64,000 nucleotides of DNA from Halichondria panicea (Eukaryota > Porifera > Demospongiae > Suberitida > Halichondriidae): positions 1,693,501-1,757,500 of the forward strand of contig NC_087390.1 of NCBI RefSeq assembly GCF_963675165.1, in the 5' to 3' direction. Shown in pieces: positions 24,518 through 35,817 of the stretch. The notes under the pieces are model-generated. The model ran no database searches. It was not told the DNA's origin and was given only the letters and a program-made list of their open reading frames with translations. Made by a program: the position numbers and the translations under genes. Position 1 is the stretch's first letter, and each line of letters starts with the position of its first letter.

Positions 24518-25720
24518 CAGGGGCGTAACTATAAAATTTACGGGAAGGAGGCAACCGCCCCCGAAAATTGTTTGCCCGGAAACCACACCCACTAATTATC
24601 ACATAGAAGCGCATGCACATGGCAAAAACTATGGGGGGTGATCAGTGCCAAAACCTCCAGTTCTTTTTATTTAGTACTAAAATTATTTGCATGGTAAAGT
24701 TCTACATACAAATGACATGCTCTCTCTTATTTGCATGGTGAAGTTCTACATGCAAATGACACGCTCCCTCTTTTTGCATAGTGAAGTTCTACATACAAAT
24801 GACGCACTCTCTCTTTTTGCATGGTGAAGTTCTACATAATTATACAAAGATATAAATATACTCTCTTATTTGTATGGTGAAGTTCTACATATGAATGAAA
24901 GTTCTACATATACAAATGAGAAGTTCTACATACAAATAACGCTGCATGGCAAATGATAAGCTTTGTTAGTTTTACAATGACACTTTTATATAGCATTGAC
25001 TTGAAACCACTCCCTTTTTCATCTAAGGAAGGGCTCGGATGAAAAAGGGGAGGTTGGAATACAATTAGAACAAACCACTAACTACATAATGTGTGTGTGA
25101 TTATATACTTCAGCTTTGACCCCAGTCTCCCAGACCGTCAGAAATGTATTTTTATACTCGAGGCTATAATTTATAGCAACAGAAATAGTACATGCGTGAA
25201 CGGTGGCATGCGAGTTGTTAGGACGTTACCATTGTGGGAGCGTGACATTCTTCACGCATGCCCCTAGGACAACTCTCAACATGGTACATTTATAGCGGCA
25301 TAAAAATGAAGGAGGACACAATTAACATTATAGTATGGACGGACATTTTAATTATCGTTATAACTACGTGTTGGACACGCCCGCTCATGTGGCAATCTTT
25401 TTGGTCACATAAGTAGGCATGTCCAATAACGGAGTTAAAAAAGATTACTTTCTTCCCTGAGCCTTTTCTTATAAAGGTGAAAAGGGGAGTAGTTTCCAGT
25501 CTAGTCTAGCAAATTCACTATATGCAAATGCGAGAGTATCAATTTGTATGTAGAACTTCACCGTGCAAATGTGAGTATCATTTGTATGTAGAACTTCACC
25601 ATGCAAATAAGAGAGTATAATTCATTATGTAGAACTTTTTATTTAGTACTAAATGAATTTAGTACTAAATAAAAAGAGCTGGAGGTTTTGGCACTGATCA
25701 CCCCCCATACTACGCCCCTG
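24518..25720. mobile_element. hAT-like non-autonomous element with CAGGGGCGTA ends
   Basis: Starts CAGGGGCGTA and ends TACGCCCCTG. Further in, TATGGGGGGTGATCAGTGCC in the left arm is reversed at the right (GGCACTGATCACCCCCCATA). Short CAGGGGCG termini are typical of hAT elements. Flanks AGCTAAGT and AGCTTCTT are an imperfect 8-bp duplication. The left arm has about 110 extra bases next to its end. No transposase is present. Confidence 0.6.
24685..24960. repeat. Tandem repeat, unit about 57 bp, reversed at 25515-25640
   Basis: Four to five imperfect units around GTGAAGTTCTACATACAAAT inside the hAT-like element; the other arm holds the reverse complement (ATTTGTATGTAGAACTTCAC). These are subterminal repeats of the element, not a CRISPR array: the units are adjacent and imperfect with no distinct spacers. 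Confidence 0.8.
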
Positions 25721-26805
25721 AGCTTCTTACTTGTTTTCGACTTATATTCAGCCTGTTTCCATGCATGAATTAAAAGTTAGAGTGGTCATAAAACAGTATT
25801 AATTAGTGTGTGGTTGACTGGGCTGACTGCATAAAACCTGCACAGTGATTGACATCAGACATGTATACTATGAATTGTGTACATTACTTTATACATGGTT
25901 TTATTTGTTTCAGTGATGCAATTGTTCAATGTTCCTCAGTGTTGATGTCAATCACCACTGAAGATATTCGCTATTTCTTGTGAACATACACTGAGGATAC
26001 CCATTGTGCTCACTCTCTTCCAGTATCTGGATAAGTCACAAAAAGGTATCATGGTGTATTAGAGTCCAAATTCTGTCCCGTATTTACAGTATAGACTCTG
26101 CATGACTGTCTGAGGTATATGGCCACCTCGATATACCGATCATTTGGTTTGGCACAGATTGCTGGCTATAATTATGTTTACAACACAAAACTCGCCCTGA
26201 AATGCGGCCTGCACTCGCTATTTCGTATACTGGCCAGTACTGGCTTCCCCAAACTAGGTATTTTAATTCAGCCGGATATGACGTTTTGGTTTAGAAGATA
26301 AAATTGGATTACACTTAAATAGAGAGCATACTGATACCGCAAAATTTGTCGATGTAGGGCCGTTTTTTTAGCCGCGGTTATTTTCTGAAATACAGCCACC
26401 TTGCTATTCCGGTGAAGCTGCATTGTCCCAAGGGCGGCCGGATTAACGAGAGTCTACTGTTCGCTGTGCCCCGTGTAAACAGGACCGTAGATAGCTTAGG
26501 TTTGCAGGGGTAGGAAAACAACAGCTGAACATTTTTACTAAGGTGAACTGTTTTTCATATCCTCTGAGTATGCATGGCAACTTGTAACTTGCTGTGGCAC
26601 CAACTTAGCTATTCATGGAGCAACTAAAACAAGGTAGATTGTACTAAGAAGATATACTCCTGCTTCCCAGAGGCATATTATAGTATAGGGCTCTGAATTT
26701 TACAATAGATAAACGAATAGAACTCACCATAAATAATTATTATTCTATTTGTTTATCTATGATTTTACTTAAAAAAAGTCATCACTTTTTCTCCGCAGTA
26801 AGCAT
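25721..26805. mobile_element. Region with a pogo/Tigger-like short element at 26088-26457
   Basis: Between 26088 (CAGTATAGACTCTGC) and 26457 (CGAGAGTCTACTG) the ends form a weak inverted repeat, and the right arm contains GGCCGGATTAACGAG. The words CAGTAGACTC and TTAATCCGGCC recall Tc1/mariner-pogo (Tigger) termini. The left end is preceded by TA. The rest of the stretch holds no gene. Confidence 0.4.
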
Positions 26806-27910
26806 TAGCCTCGATACCAGGCCGAGTTTTCGCTTTTATAACGGTTAGGCGAACAACTGGGCTGGTACTAGTTGTCTGCGCATGTGTCAAATTTTCATTG
26901 TATATTTGTGTTCGGCAAAAATATTTAATAAATCAATAATCGAAATTTGTACACAGAAAATGCACAGAGTGAGTACACAAAAGATGCGCATAGGGAGCTG
27001 CTTCACAAAGGCCTGGGGAGTTGCCAGTTGTGCTGCAGCACAATTACAGTGACCCAGGGCAACTTCAGGATGATTGAATGCCTTCAAATTACGTTTCAAA
27101 AAGATTTAGCAGGCTGCTGGACTTCTCTGATTCTAGGCCCCAACTCGTAACTCAGTTAAATTTTGCTTGAGATTCTCTTGATGTCTCTGAGCTACCCAGC
27201 AACACTCGAATGAGCAGGTCATACTCCAGTCCTGTGAGTATAGGACAATATTAAAAGAAACCAAAGACGGTTAAACCCTTACCTCAAACTGTCCAGTCTC
27301 GTCCGTTAGTATAGCCAAGAGGAGCACTGGTGGGATAGCTGGATATTAGCCATTGCTCCTGTACAGAGAAGTAGACATTTTAAATACGTGTAGATCTATA
27401 CATATTAAATTTCTCGTATTAAACAGGTTAGTGTCATTGTCGACGAGCTGATGATGGCAGCACCAAGTTCTCTAGTTCACACTCTTCACTTGATCCACCA
27501 TATTAATGATGAAACTATAGTCTACCTACATACCGGTAGATCTTGCCAAACATGAACAAGACTTGATAGCATAGCCATAGGGCCCACACAAAAATATCTG
27601 ACCTTAACAAGCTTGACAAAGCTTTATACCTCTTCCCTTGTTGTTCAGTCTTCAGAATAAGCTTCAGAGAAGAGAGAAGCTTCAGCTAAGAGCGAGGCTA
27701 AGAGCCATTCCAATCGATTCCAATAATGATAAAACGGGAACTGACTTCTAGTACACGATAGTACACGAATATAAATGTCACGAAAGTGAACGAGAATATC
27801 CATTCGTCAGAATCTGACGAACGACTGACGCATGCGCAGACAACTAGTACCAGGCCCAGTTGTTCGCCTAACCGTTATAAAAGCGAAAACTCGGCCTGGG
27901 ATCGAGGCTA
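26806..27910. mobile_element. TAGCCTCGA family, long type, copy 1 (9-bp TSD)
   Basis: Starts TAGCCTCGATACCAGGCCGA and ends TCGGCCTGGGATCGAGGCTA. Inverted repeats of roughly 75-80 bp include TTTTATAACGGTTAGGCGAA. The 9-bp duplication AGTAAGCAT flanks it exactly (26797-26805 and 27911-27919). A 9-bp duplication with long inverted repeats suggests a Mutator-like element (inference). The inner region keeps a damaged frame that is open in copy 2. Confidence 0.85.
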
Positions 27911-29190
27911 AGTAAGCATGCGCATCAGATAGCCCTGCCCACATTTGCATTGGGCATGTGCAGATCAATGTTTCACAGTAATTCTTGCAGATCCAGAATG
28001 CCTGGGGGGGCAGTTGCCCCCCCTGCCCCCCCCCGCTGTCTACGGCCCTGGTAAATTAACTACAAACACCTGTTGTGGGGGGAAAAATCCATAGTTTCTT
28101 GATATAGGTACATCTCACTGCAACATGCAGCTTGAGTACATGTAGTCTATTGTATTACTTATGCTGCCTGGGGCTTCTGTTGAATCTGTCCAAAAAAGAG
28201 GCTAACCTGTCAAAGAATTAACATTCTCGATTCACAAAAGCGGCTGAAGTACGTATATAGTGTTGCTTTCTTCACGTTGCATGATTAATAGTTTTGGGGT
28301 TTGGAGTCAAGCACATAATTATATGTAAATTTATTTCAAGCCCTTCGGCATGTTGATGGCTATAGGAGGGTAGAAAACACAGTGTGTATATATTATCACA
28401 ATTCTCGCTTCTATACATTAATTGTAGGTGATATCAAGCTTCTACATCACCGCTGTGAGACTCCACACTACTTGTATAGGCAAATATTTATTCTTATGAG
28501 CTTCTGTGTTGTTTGTTGAAGTGTATCATATGCACCTTACATATTGTTGTTTGGCCAACAAGCATTGAGTTGTGTGTCAAATTACCCACTTACAGTGAGC
28601 AATTATCGGTAGGCTCTATAATAAGTACTATCTGCATGGTGAAACAGCACAACTTTCGATCAGTTTAATATGCTTAGCTATTAAACTAATGATGTTCCAA
28701 GTCTCCAGCCAATAGCATATTGAGAACTGATTAATTTTTATAACGCTTAGTGTGGAGGTAGGTCAAAACCACAAAATGTTAGTAACCATCAAACAATGCC
28801 AACTGTGTGCTGATACGATACGAGATGACTGTGTAGCTATCATTTTAGACTCATTAGAAAGCACATAATTATACTATAGAATATGAATAGCATAATTATG
28901 ATATTGGCATAAATAGTATGTGCAAAGATAATTGCAAAGATAATAATTATAGTAGGTAGAAGTCATTGCAAGTTTACAAGCTCAAAACCACAAGCCAGAT
29001 TGAGTGACAGGAAGCATTTCCTGTTTTTAATTAAAAAACTGCCTTGGCCGTTCGACTGTTTGCTGTGTTTACATTGATTTTGTATGGCTAAGGACTTGCA
29101 CGTGACTTCCTGTGTCTCGCCGGCCCACACATTTATGAATATAATTAGTGTGTGCCGTATATGACACCTATACTTGTCCAACCTTAGCAG
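27911..29190. other. Spacer without recognised gene
   Basis: AT-rich DNA with a C/G-run near 28005-28035. The last 30 bp (TCCAACCTTAGCAG) form the acceptor of the USP-like exon. Upstream exons of that gene were not found. Confidence 0.4.
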
Positions 29191-29333
29191 ACCCAAAGGA
29201 ATCCGGAATGCTGGAAATACCTGCTATGCAAGCAGTGTGTTTCAGTGTTTAGTTAACCATGGGCATTTTATGAATAGGATGAGGCATATTGCAGAGAATC
29301 ATACTGAAGAAGAGTGCACGCTGTGTAATTCAG
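29191..29333 (+). pseudogene. Ubiquitin-specific protease Cys-box exon
   Basis: An AG acceptor at 29190 opens a frame reading PKGIRNAGNTCYASSVFQCL, the catalytic cysteine box of USP-type deubiquitinases (consensus GLxNLGNTCYxNSxLQxL). It continues to an ECTLCNSG end at a GTAACA donor. The rest of the USP fold, including the His box, is not found before the PHD-like exon 220 bp downstream. It is therefore a fragment or a drastically shortened protein. Whether it is transcribed is unknown. Confidence 0.55.
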
Positions 29334-29463
29334 GTAACACAATAAATAAGGACATTATTAAGTCTTGTGTATATAGTCCGTATAATTAATTATAACTATG
29401 AATGTCCTGCCGTAGCAACGAATCCATACATACAGGCAAGACGTGCACAGTATAGAGCTTCTG

Positions 29464-29803
29464 AGATACCTTGACGATGTGTACCTATACGAAAGGGAAG
29501 CAAAAAAGACATTCATTGAAATGGACAACGAAAAAAAAAAAGAAAAACAGGAACTGGGTTAGCTAAGCCAACCATTGAGCAAATTTTTTCTCTCACCACT
29601 CAACTTCTAAAACAAGAGCCATTATTTTGTGCAGCTTGTTTTAAAAAAGAAGACAAAACTAACACAAACGATATCAATTGGGTACAATGCTCTCGTTGTG
29701 ATGCATGGCTGCATCAATTATGTGCACATCCATCACTGAGTCATACATCTACTATCGACATGGACTGTTTTGTGTGCCAGTTTTGTGAAACTCAAAGTGA
29801 ATA
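29464..29803 (+). pseudogene. PHD-type zinc-finger exon, frameshifted
   Basis: First frame (29464-29572) encodes LLRYLDDVYLYEREAKKTFI and a lysine-rich tract. A slip of one frame near an A-run (29530-29548) leads into KPTIEQIFSLTTQLLKQEP, then FCAACF, WVQCSRCDAWLHQLC and CFVCQFC, a Cys4-His-Cys3 PHD-finger pattern ending in a stop. PHD fingers bind histone tails in host proteins and also occur in some mobile-element proteins. Linked with the upstream USP box it looks like a decayed composite gene; the two need not be one gene. Confidence 0.5.
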
Positions 29804-29920
29804 ATCTTATTGTGTAAAACTTGTTTACATGACTGTATATATTACTACTATTTACATAATAGTGACAGACACACACTGATACATTATTGCAATGGTACCT
29901 CACAATTTAAGAGAAGTCCA

Positions 29921-30625
29921 CAGGGGCGGATCCAGGAAAAATGAAAGGGGGGGCTAGTAGAAACCAGGGGGTGGGTATGGGAGGGGGAGCATCCCCCTCC
30001 CGCCTCGCCGGAGGTGAAATTTTTTGCTTTTTACAATTTGCTCACACTTTTACTTTTGAACTGTCATATTAATAAGTGAATACTGAATATGAAAAAGTTA
30101 ATACAAAAACTCGTTCTAATCAACAAAAGGATGTATACTGTAGATGTTACATCTACATTCATGCACTCTTGGTACATAAAAGAATCACAATGCCTACCCA
30201 GACTGCACTGAGAGTGAGAGGAGATAAGGCTGCTTCCTTGCAACTAGCTGAAAAAGTCTGAGATCTGCTCCATGTTGCAGCTCAACAGCATGCACAATAT
30301 AGCCTCCTTCACAAAGCCTAGGAAAAGAGGCCTGGGATATGATCGAGGCTACAAAACATTGCACAAGGAGCTGACTCAGCAACATCAATAGTTGACCTAT
30401 GCACTTTATTAGTTCTAGCTAGCTAGCTAGCCTACATCCTTTATACTCTTAGTAGCTAGATTTGGCTGTTGTCTAGCATCTCTTAAGTCAGTGAGTCTAC
30501 ATGCAGATGCATAAGTAACAAGGTTGGTGGCAAAATTGTTGTAACCTCAGACTAGCAATACATAGGTAGTTTTTTCAAAAGGGGGGGCTTCAGCCCCTCA
30601 AAATCACCCCCTGGATCCGCCCCTG
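29921..30625. mobile_element. hAT-like MITE with CAGGGGCGGATCCAGG ends
   Basis: Left end CAGGGGCGGATCCAGG is mirrored by CCTGGATCCGCCCCTG at the right. These are typical hAT-type termini. About 700 bp, no transposase. A single end of the same family (CAGGGGCGGATCCAG) stands alone at 53503. Flanking 8-mers agree only partly. Confidence 0.75.
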
Positions 30626-30674
30626 AACTGTCCAGCACAATAGTAGATCTGAGAGATCCCATTAGCCTCTGGAC

Positions 30675-31250
30675 TAGCCTCGATTCAAGGCCGATTAAAA
30701 TACGGCCTGGTACCTATTGCAGGGGTGATAGTGCACATGCGCTTCAAATTACCCAGAATATGGGTAATCGTACTACGAACGTAAAACCTTAATTAGTCCG
30801 TTTACTAAAAATATGTTCCGTAATACTTTATCTCTATGACTGAGTTCTTTAAAGCTGTGGCTATTGCATTGGTCTAGAAGGTTTGAATACTAGTTTTAAG
30901 ACAGAAGAGGCTCTCATCTACGTCTAGGATGGTCCTATAGCTGGGTTGTCTTCGCAAGTAGCAGTTTGAGGCACCATACACTTCCCATAGCCTGTACAGA
31001 TCCAAGGTAAGACATCCTGACCATACAACCGTCATAGAGGTAGATGAGAGCCTCTTCTGGCTTCAGACTAGTGTGAAAGCCTTCTGGAACAACACAATAG
31101 AGAGCTAAGCTGATGTACAAAGATAATAGAAAATAGATGAGAGAAAGAAAAAGGGGATTCCCCAGATTCTGGAGAATAAACTAACGCATGCGCACTATCA
31201 CCCTGCAATAGGTACCAGGCAGTATTTTAATCGGCCTGGAATCAAGGCTA
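30675..31250. mobile_element. TAGCCTCGA family, medium type, copy 1 (9-bp TSD)
   Basis: Starts TAGCCTCGATTCAAGGCCGA and ends TCGGCCTGGAATCAAGGCTA, with about 66-bp inverted repeats including GCCTGGTACCTATTGCAGG. Flanked exactly by CCTCTGGAC (30666-30674, 31251-31259). Internally AGAAGAGGCTCTCATCTAC is repeated inverted. A minus-strand frame (31120-30935) with LKPEEALIYLYDGCMVRMSY is shared with the copy at 41603. Confidence 0.9.
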
Positions 31251-31374
31251 CCTCTGGACTAGTGTTGAGTGGTGCTGACTCAGCGTTGAGCCATCGATAG
31301 TGCAGTGCTGACTCAGCGTTGCGAAAGGGTTAAATTGCCTGGCTAACCGTTCTCTTATTAATGGCTACTATCTA

Positions 31375-31735
31375 TGCTAGTACCGTAGCTGTTTTAACAG
31401 ATATTTTCTGAGTATTGTAGCTACAAAAAGCTAGCGCTTTAGTACAAGGCTAACTCATATGTTGAATAGAAAGTTTGTGCGGACAGATGATGCTATGAAA
31501 GATTCTGAAGAGACTGCAACAGCCTTCAATGTGAGTCAAACTAGCCATAACTCGAGAAAGAAGCTTTAGTTTGCTAATCCACTAATCAAAATCCAAGAGA
31601 ACGTGGCTAGAAGCCTATAGAAGCTGTTAGTTTTCGTCGCATTGCAACCGTTGAGCAGTTACTGCTGGAATACACACACACACACACACACACACAATCG
31701 TATCCCTGGTGCGGCTACGCCTCGAGGCATAATAA
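31375..31735 (-). repeat. Interspersed repeat R1, copy 2
   Basis: Reverse complement of the 22967 copy, ending in a CA dinucleotide run (31674-31696) and GCCTCGAGGCATAAT. Differs from copy 1 mainly in the length of the TG/CA tract. Confidence 0.75.
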
Positions 31736-32187
31736 AATTTATGCAATAATTATTGTGGTTTAGATATCTCCCACGCATTCATGCACACACTACATTCCAA
31801 GCATTCCTTTGGGACGAGTTGTTGATAGTCACTAGTTGGACTCCGCCCAACTAGATATAGCCACCTGGCCAGTCTCTTTCCCTAAAGAAAGGGGCGTGGT
31901 TTCCAGTCTATACAATGTGTATCTTCAAGAATCGAATTGAATCGAACTGAAAGTTAGCAGCAGGATTCTTACATTGACAGTTGCAGTAAGACAATCGTTA
32001 GTCTCTTCTTTGGCCCGTTAAAGTAAGCGGCCTCACAAAGCCACTTAGGTGAATATATACATTATCGGATGAGTATACAAGTACGTATAATTAAACTGTA
32101 TTCGAGGAACTTTGTTGCCAAGTCCTTTCTTTCGATCTCCATAACCAGACACCTCCAATTGCAACTTCTATAACGTCTGTATTTATA
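31736..32187. other. Upstream region of the glycosyltransferase-like gene
   Basis: No coding sequence. Presumably contains the promoter and 5' leader of the gene starting at 32188; no specific element was recognised. Confidence 0.4.
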
Positions 32188-33207
32188 ATGCTGAAGAATC
32201 GACTTACGTTCGGTACATCCTTGGTTTGTGTTTTTGTTAGCATTGTCATAGTGCTAAAATATGTATGCTCTACACCCATGGTTACGACATATTTATGGGA
32301 ACACAGCGAAGGAGAAACAAGTTTAAATATCACAACCATGACTGAGCAGGCCAATGCACCGACTCGCTTTCTCTATCTAACGCAAACAGAGAACTGTATT
32401 CCAAAGTATCTAAGGTCTCCTGAAGTGATCGGTGACTCTGAAGCATGTCAGTGTGATGTCCTCATCCTCAGTTACAGAAAGGAGTGTGCTGACACATCAT
32501 TGCCTCATGTTCAATACATATTCAACTCTACCCGTTCTACGACCTGGACTATTGGAAGAAACTTACTTTACGAAGCAGCCAAGAAAAGAAAAGAAAAGTA
32601 CATCCACTACATTTTCATGGACGATGATGTTCAACTAGAAAAGGTGGATAAGAAGAGTGAACAGAATACATGGAGGATGTATGAAGAGTCTCTTAAGACA
32701 TTCCAACCTGCTGTGGTTATCGTCCTCTCTGAGCATAATGAGAACATTTTTCCCAAAGACGTTCTTCCTGAGCGATTGAATTGTGAAGTCACAGGATACA
32801 TCCAAGTATACAGAATGGATGCTATCTTTAATGCCTTTCACTATCAAGTGATAGACCACATACTACCATACACACCAAAGTATGATTCAGTAAGCTGGTG
32901 GTACTCACAAATGTATGCTACCATCAGGTGTAATATCCAGTTTAACGGACAGGTAGTTATCGACCCTCGTATTAGAACACGCAACCCGCAACATCGAGGT
33001 TATCCACGAAAACATCATAACGAACATTCCCTCAATAATATTGTCTCTGACATTCGACAAGAAGTACCAGAAATATATCAAAAAGCAGTTGAGCCCATTT
33101 TTCAGCAATGGTTAACAAACCGTGAATCAAAGTGGCTGTTGGGGCTACGTACTTGCAAAGGAGATCTGTTTGCACATCCATATAAACCATACGAGAATCT
33201 GATTTAA
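32188..33207 (+). CDS. Type II membrane protein, putative GT-A-like glycosyltransferase
   Basis: An intact single-exon frame of 339 residues. A short basic N-terminus (MLKNR) precedes one hydrophobic anchor (about residues 8-26), as in Golgi type II enzymes. The lumenal part has cysteines at 70, 88, 90 and 100, glycosylation sequons NIT (47) and NST (113), and YIHYIFMDDDVQLEK around 138-152. A DxD-type acidic triad after a hydrophobic strand is the nucleotide-sugar/metal site of GT-A folds, and TTWTIGRNLLY before it fits the same fold. I recognise no named family, so donor and acceptor are unknown. Its neighbours are mobile elements on both sides, yet the frame is undamaged, arguing for function. 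Confidence 0.65.
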   Translation: MLKNRLTFGTSLVCVFVSIVIVLKYVCSTPMVTTYLWEHSEGETSLNITTMTEQANAPTRFLYLTQTENCIPKYLRSPEVIGDSEACQCDVLILSYRKECADTSLPHVQYIFNSTRSTTWTIGRNLLYEAAKKRKEKYIHYIFMDDDVQLEKVDKKSEQNTWRMYEESLKTFQPAVVIVLSEHNENIFPKDVLPERLNCEVTGYIQVYRMDAIFNAFHYQVIDHILPYTPKYDSVSWWYSQMYATIRCNIQFNGQVVIDPRIRTRNPQHRGYPRKHHNEHSLNNIVSDIRQEVPEIYQKAVEPIFQQWLTNRESKWLLGLRTCKGDLFAHPYKPYENLI

Positions 33208-33397
33208 ACAAATCCTTTATAAGCTAATGCCTACATATGTAATTGTATACTTATATAGGGTGTATTATATTTTCTTCATTACACGTAAACAAAATTAACA
33301 AGAGTATAATTATATCGATCAATAAGCACTAAGCATGCTTGTGTTGTTATTATTATGTGTATGTGTGTGCACTTGAATAATGTGTACATAGTTAATT
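33208..33397. other. 3' flank of the glycosyltransferase-like gene
   Basis: AT-rich non-coding DNA; no AATAAA seen immediately after the stop. Confidence 0.4.
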
Positions 33398-33487
33398 ATG
33401 CCTCGAGGCGTAGCCGCACGAGGGATACGGTAAAGCTGACTGTCTGGTAGACCCATAGATATTGTGTATCTATGGTGTGTCTGTTCA

Positions 33488-34559
33488 TAGCCTCGATTCC
33501 AGGCCGAGTTTTCACTTTTATAACGGTTAGGCGAACAACTAGGCCTGGTACTAGTTGTCTACACATGTGTCAAATTTTCATTGTATTTGTGGTCGGCAAA
33601 AATATTTAATAAATCAATAATCGAAATTTGTACACAGAAAATGCACAGAGTGAGTACACACAAAATATGCACATAGGGAGCTGCTTCACAAGGGCCTGGG
33701 GAGTTGCCAGTTGTGCTGCAGCACGATTACAGTGACCCAGGGCAACTTCAAGATGTCTTCAAATTACGTTTCAATGATTTAGCAGGCTGCTGGACTTCTC
33801 TGATTCTAGGCCCCAACTCGTAACTCAGTTAAACTTTGCTTGAGAAAACGTAGATTCTCTTGATGCCTCTGAGCTACCCAGCAACGCTCGAACGAGCAGG
33901 TCATACTCCAGTCCTGTAAGTATAGGACAATATTAAAGAAACCAAACACGGTTAAACCCTTACCTTAAACTGTCCAGTCTCGTCCATTAGTATAGCCAAG
34001 AGGAGCACTGTTGGGATAGCTGGATATTAGCCATTGCTCCTGTACAGAGAAGTAGACATTCTAAATACGTGTAGATCTATATTAAATTTTTCGTATTTTA
34101 AACAGGTCATAGTGTCATTGTCGACGAGCTGATGATGGCAGCACCAAGTTCTCTAGCTCACACTCTTCACTTGATCCACCATATTAATGATGAAACTATA
34201 GTCTACCTAGATCTTGCCAAACATGATGATAGCATGCACAGGGCCCACATAAAAATGTCTGACCTTAACAAGCTTGACAAAGCTTTATACCTCTTCCCTT
34301 GTTGTTCAGTCTTCAGAATAATGTTTTCTAAGCTTCAGAGAAGAGAGAAGCTTCAGCTAAGAGCCATTCCAATAATGATAAAACGGGAACTGACTTCTAG
34401 TACACAATAGTACACGAATATAAATGTCACAAAAGTGAACGAGAATATCCATTAGTCAGAATCTGACTAACGATTGACGCATGCGCAGACAACTAGTACC
34501 AGGCCTAGTTGTTTGCCTAACCGTTATAAAAGCGAAAACTCGGCCTGGGATCGAGGCTA
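33488..34559. mobile_element. TAGCCTCGA family, long type, copy 2 (9-bp TSD)
   Basis: Ends TAGCCTCGATTCCAGGCCGA and TCGGCCTGGGATCGAGGCTA. The duplication GTCTGTTCA lies directly before it (33479-33487). After its right end it is separated from the second GTCTGTTCA (34568-34576) by eight bases readable as ATAATTAT. An internal frame (34132-34410, MMAAPSSLAHTLHLIHHIND) is open here and damaged in copy 1; its product is unrecognised. Confidence 0.85.
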
Positions 34560-34574
34560 TAATTATAGTCTGTT

Positions 34575-35445
34575 CATAGATACACGAAAGAAAGGGATAG
34601 GCAACGCCCCACGTGATGCTAGGTAAATGCAGTGTGTGAGGTCACACCCTCTGGTTGGAGGCGAGTTGCGCTCAAGAAAGTACACAATGACAATGATCCC
34701 TATGTCTGCTTATTTTTCTTGTAGAGGGCCTAAAAGAGAAATTCAAAGCAATCAGGCATCATGCACACATACACCCAGCACTACTGATAGCTACAGCTGC
34801 TATGCTCGTGCCGAGCTTTCTTTTGTTCAGCTTGATTTGTGTGAAAAAACACCGATTTGTCAGTTTATGTACCTATAATTATCTCCAATATGAAATAATT
34901 TTATAACATGTACGTTTCACAGAATTAAAGTGTGTTTATAACTGCATGGAACAAAGCATATTTTCCAGCTCTCAATGCAGTGAAGTAGTAGCAGCACCAT
35001 GAAACGTTTGTTCGAAGTCCAGAAAGTTTGCGTACCTCTCCTGCTCTTACTGTACATGGTAATCTAGTTTGAAGTGCTCTAAGACACAGTTTAGGTATTA
35101 GAAAGTGGAACACAAGTATCTTTATCTGTATTGTGTGATCGAAGAGATGGCATTTGAAGGACTTGGGAACAGACCTGTTATGGTTTGTAGAGTGTACTGA
35201 CACCCCCTTTGGAGCTCACTTTCTCATCACTTTGCATATAGTAGCTCTAAAAGATTAATAGCCTATGTCTAAGTGTATCTGGTGTCTCCTCAAGAGCACA
35301 GTTTGCTATAATACTACAAACTATTAATATCTTTACTGACATTTTGAGTGCACACACCCTTTTTTGCTCATTACATGCCCCTTTTTAGCGCCTCATCCAA
35401 CGGAAGTGCTGGGTGTTGCCCATCCCTTTCTTTTGTGTATCTATG
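34575..35445. mobile_element. Element with CATAGATACACGAAAG ends (7-bp TSD)
   Basis: Left end CATAGATACACGAAAGAAAG and right end CTTTCTTTTGTGTATCTATG are inverted repeats with GGCAAC/GTTGCC inside. GTCTGTT flanks both sides (34568-34574, 35446-35452). It sits inside R1 and was itself hit by the TAGCCTCGA element two bases into its left end. No transposase seen. Confidence 0.7.
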
Positions 35446-35817
35446 GTCTGTTTTCCAGCTGTAAATGCTCAACGGTTGCAATAAGACGAAAACTAACAGC
35501 TTCTATAGGCTTCTAGCCACCTTCTCTTGGATTTTGATTCGTGGATTAGCAAACTAAAGCTCCTTTCTCTAGTTATGGCTAGTTTGACTCACATTGAAGG
35601 CTGTTGCAGTCTCTTCAGAATCTTTCGTAGCATCACCTGTCCGCACAAAGTTTCTATGCAACTTATAAGTTAGCCTTGCACTAAAGCGCTAAGTTTTTGT
35701 TAGCTACAAAAGTCAGAAAAGAGCTGCAAAGCTAGCTAGCTAGCTACACTGTACTGCACTGTTACTTCATAATCTGAGCTCAGCATGAGTTCGAGTCGAG
35801 TGAGGCTAAACACAGGA

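Larger units (their letters stand above)
33398..35755 (+). repeat. Interspersed repeat R1, copy 3, split by nested elements
   Basis: The 5' part (33398 to about 33478, with GCCTCGAGGCGTAGCCGCAC) and the 3' part (35446-35755, TCCAGCTGTAAATGCTCAAC onward) rejoin into one R1 copy when the elements at 33488-34559 and 34575-35445 are removed. Confidence 0.8.

Noticed and set aside
24685..24960. CRISPR-like array
   Set aside because: Imperfect adjacent units without unique spacers, mirrored in the opposite arm of an inverted-repeat element, in eukaryotic DNA.
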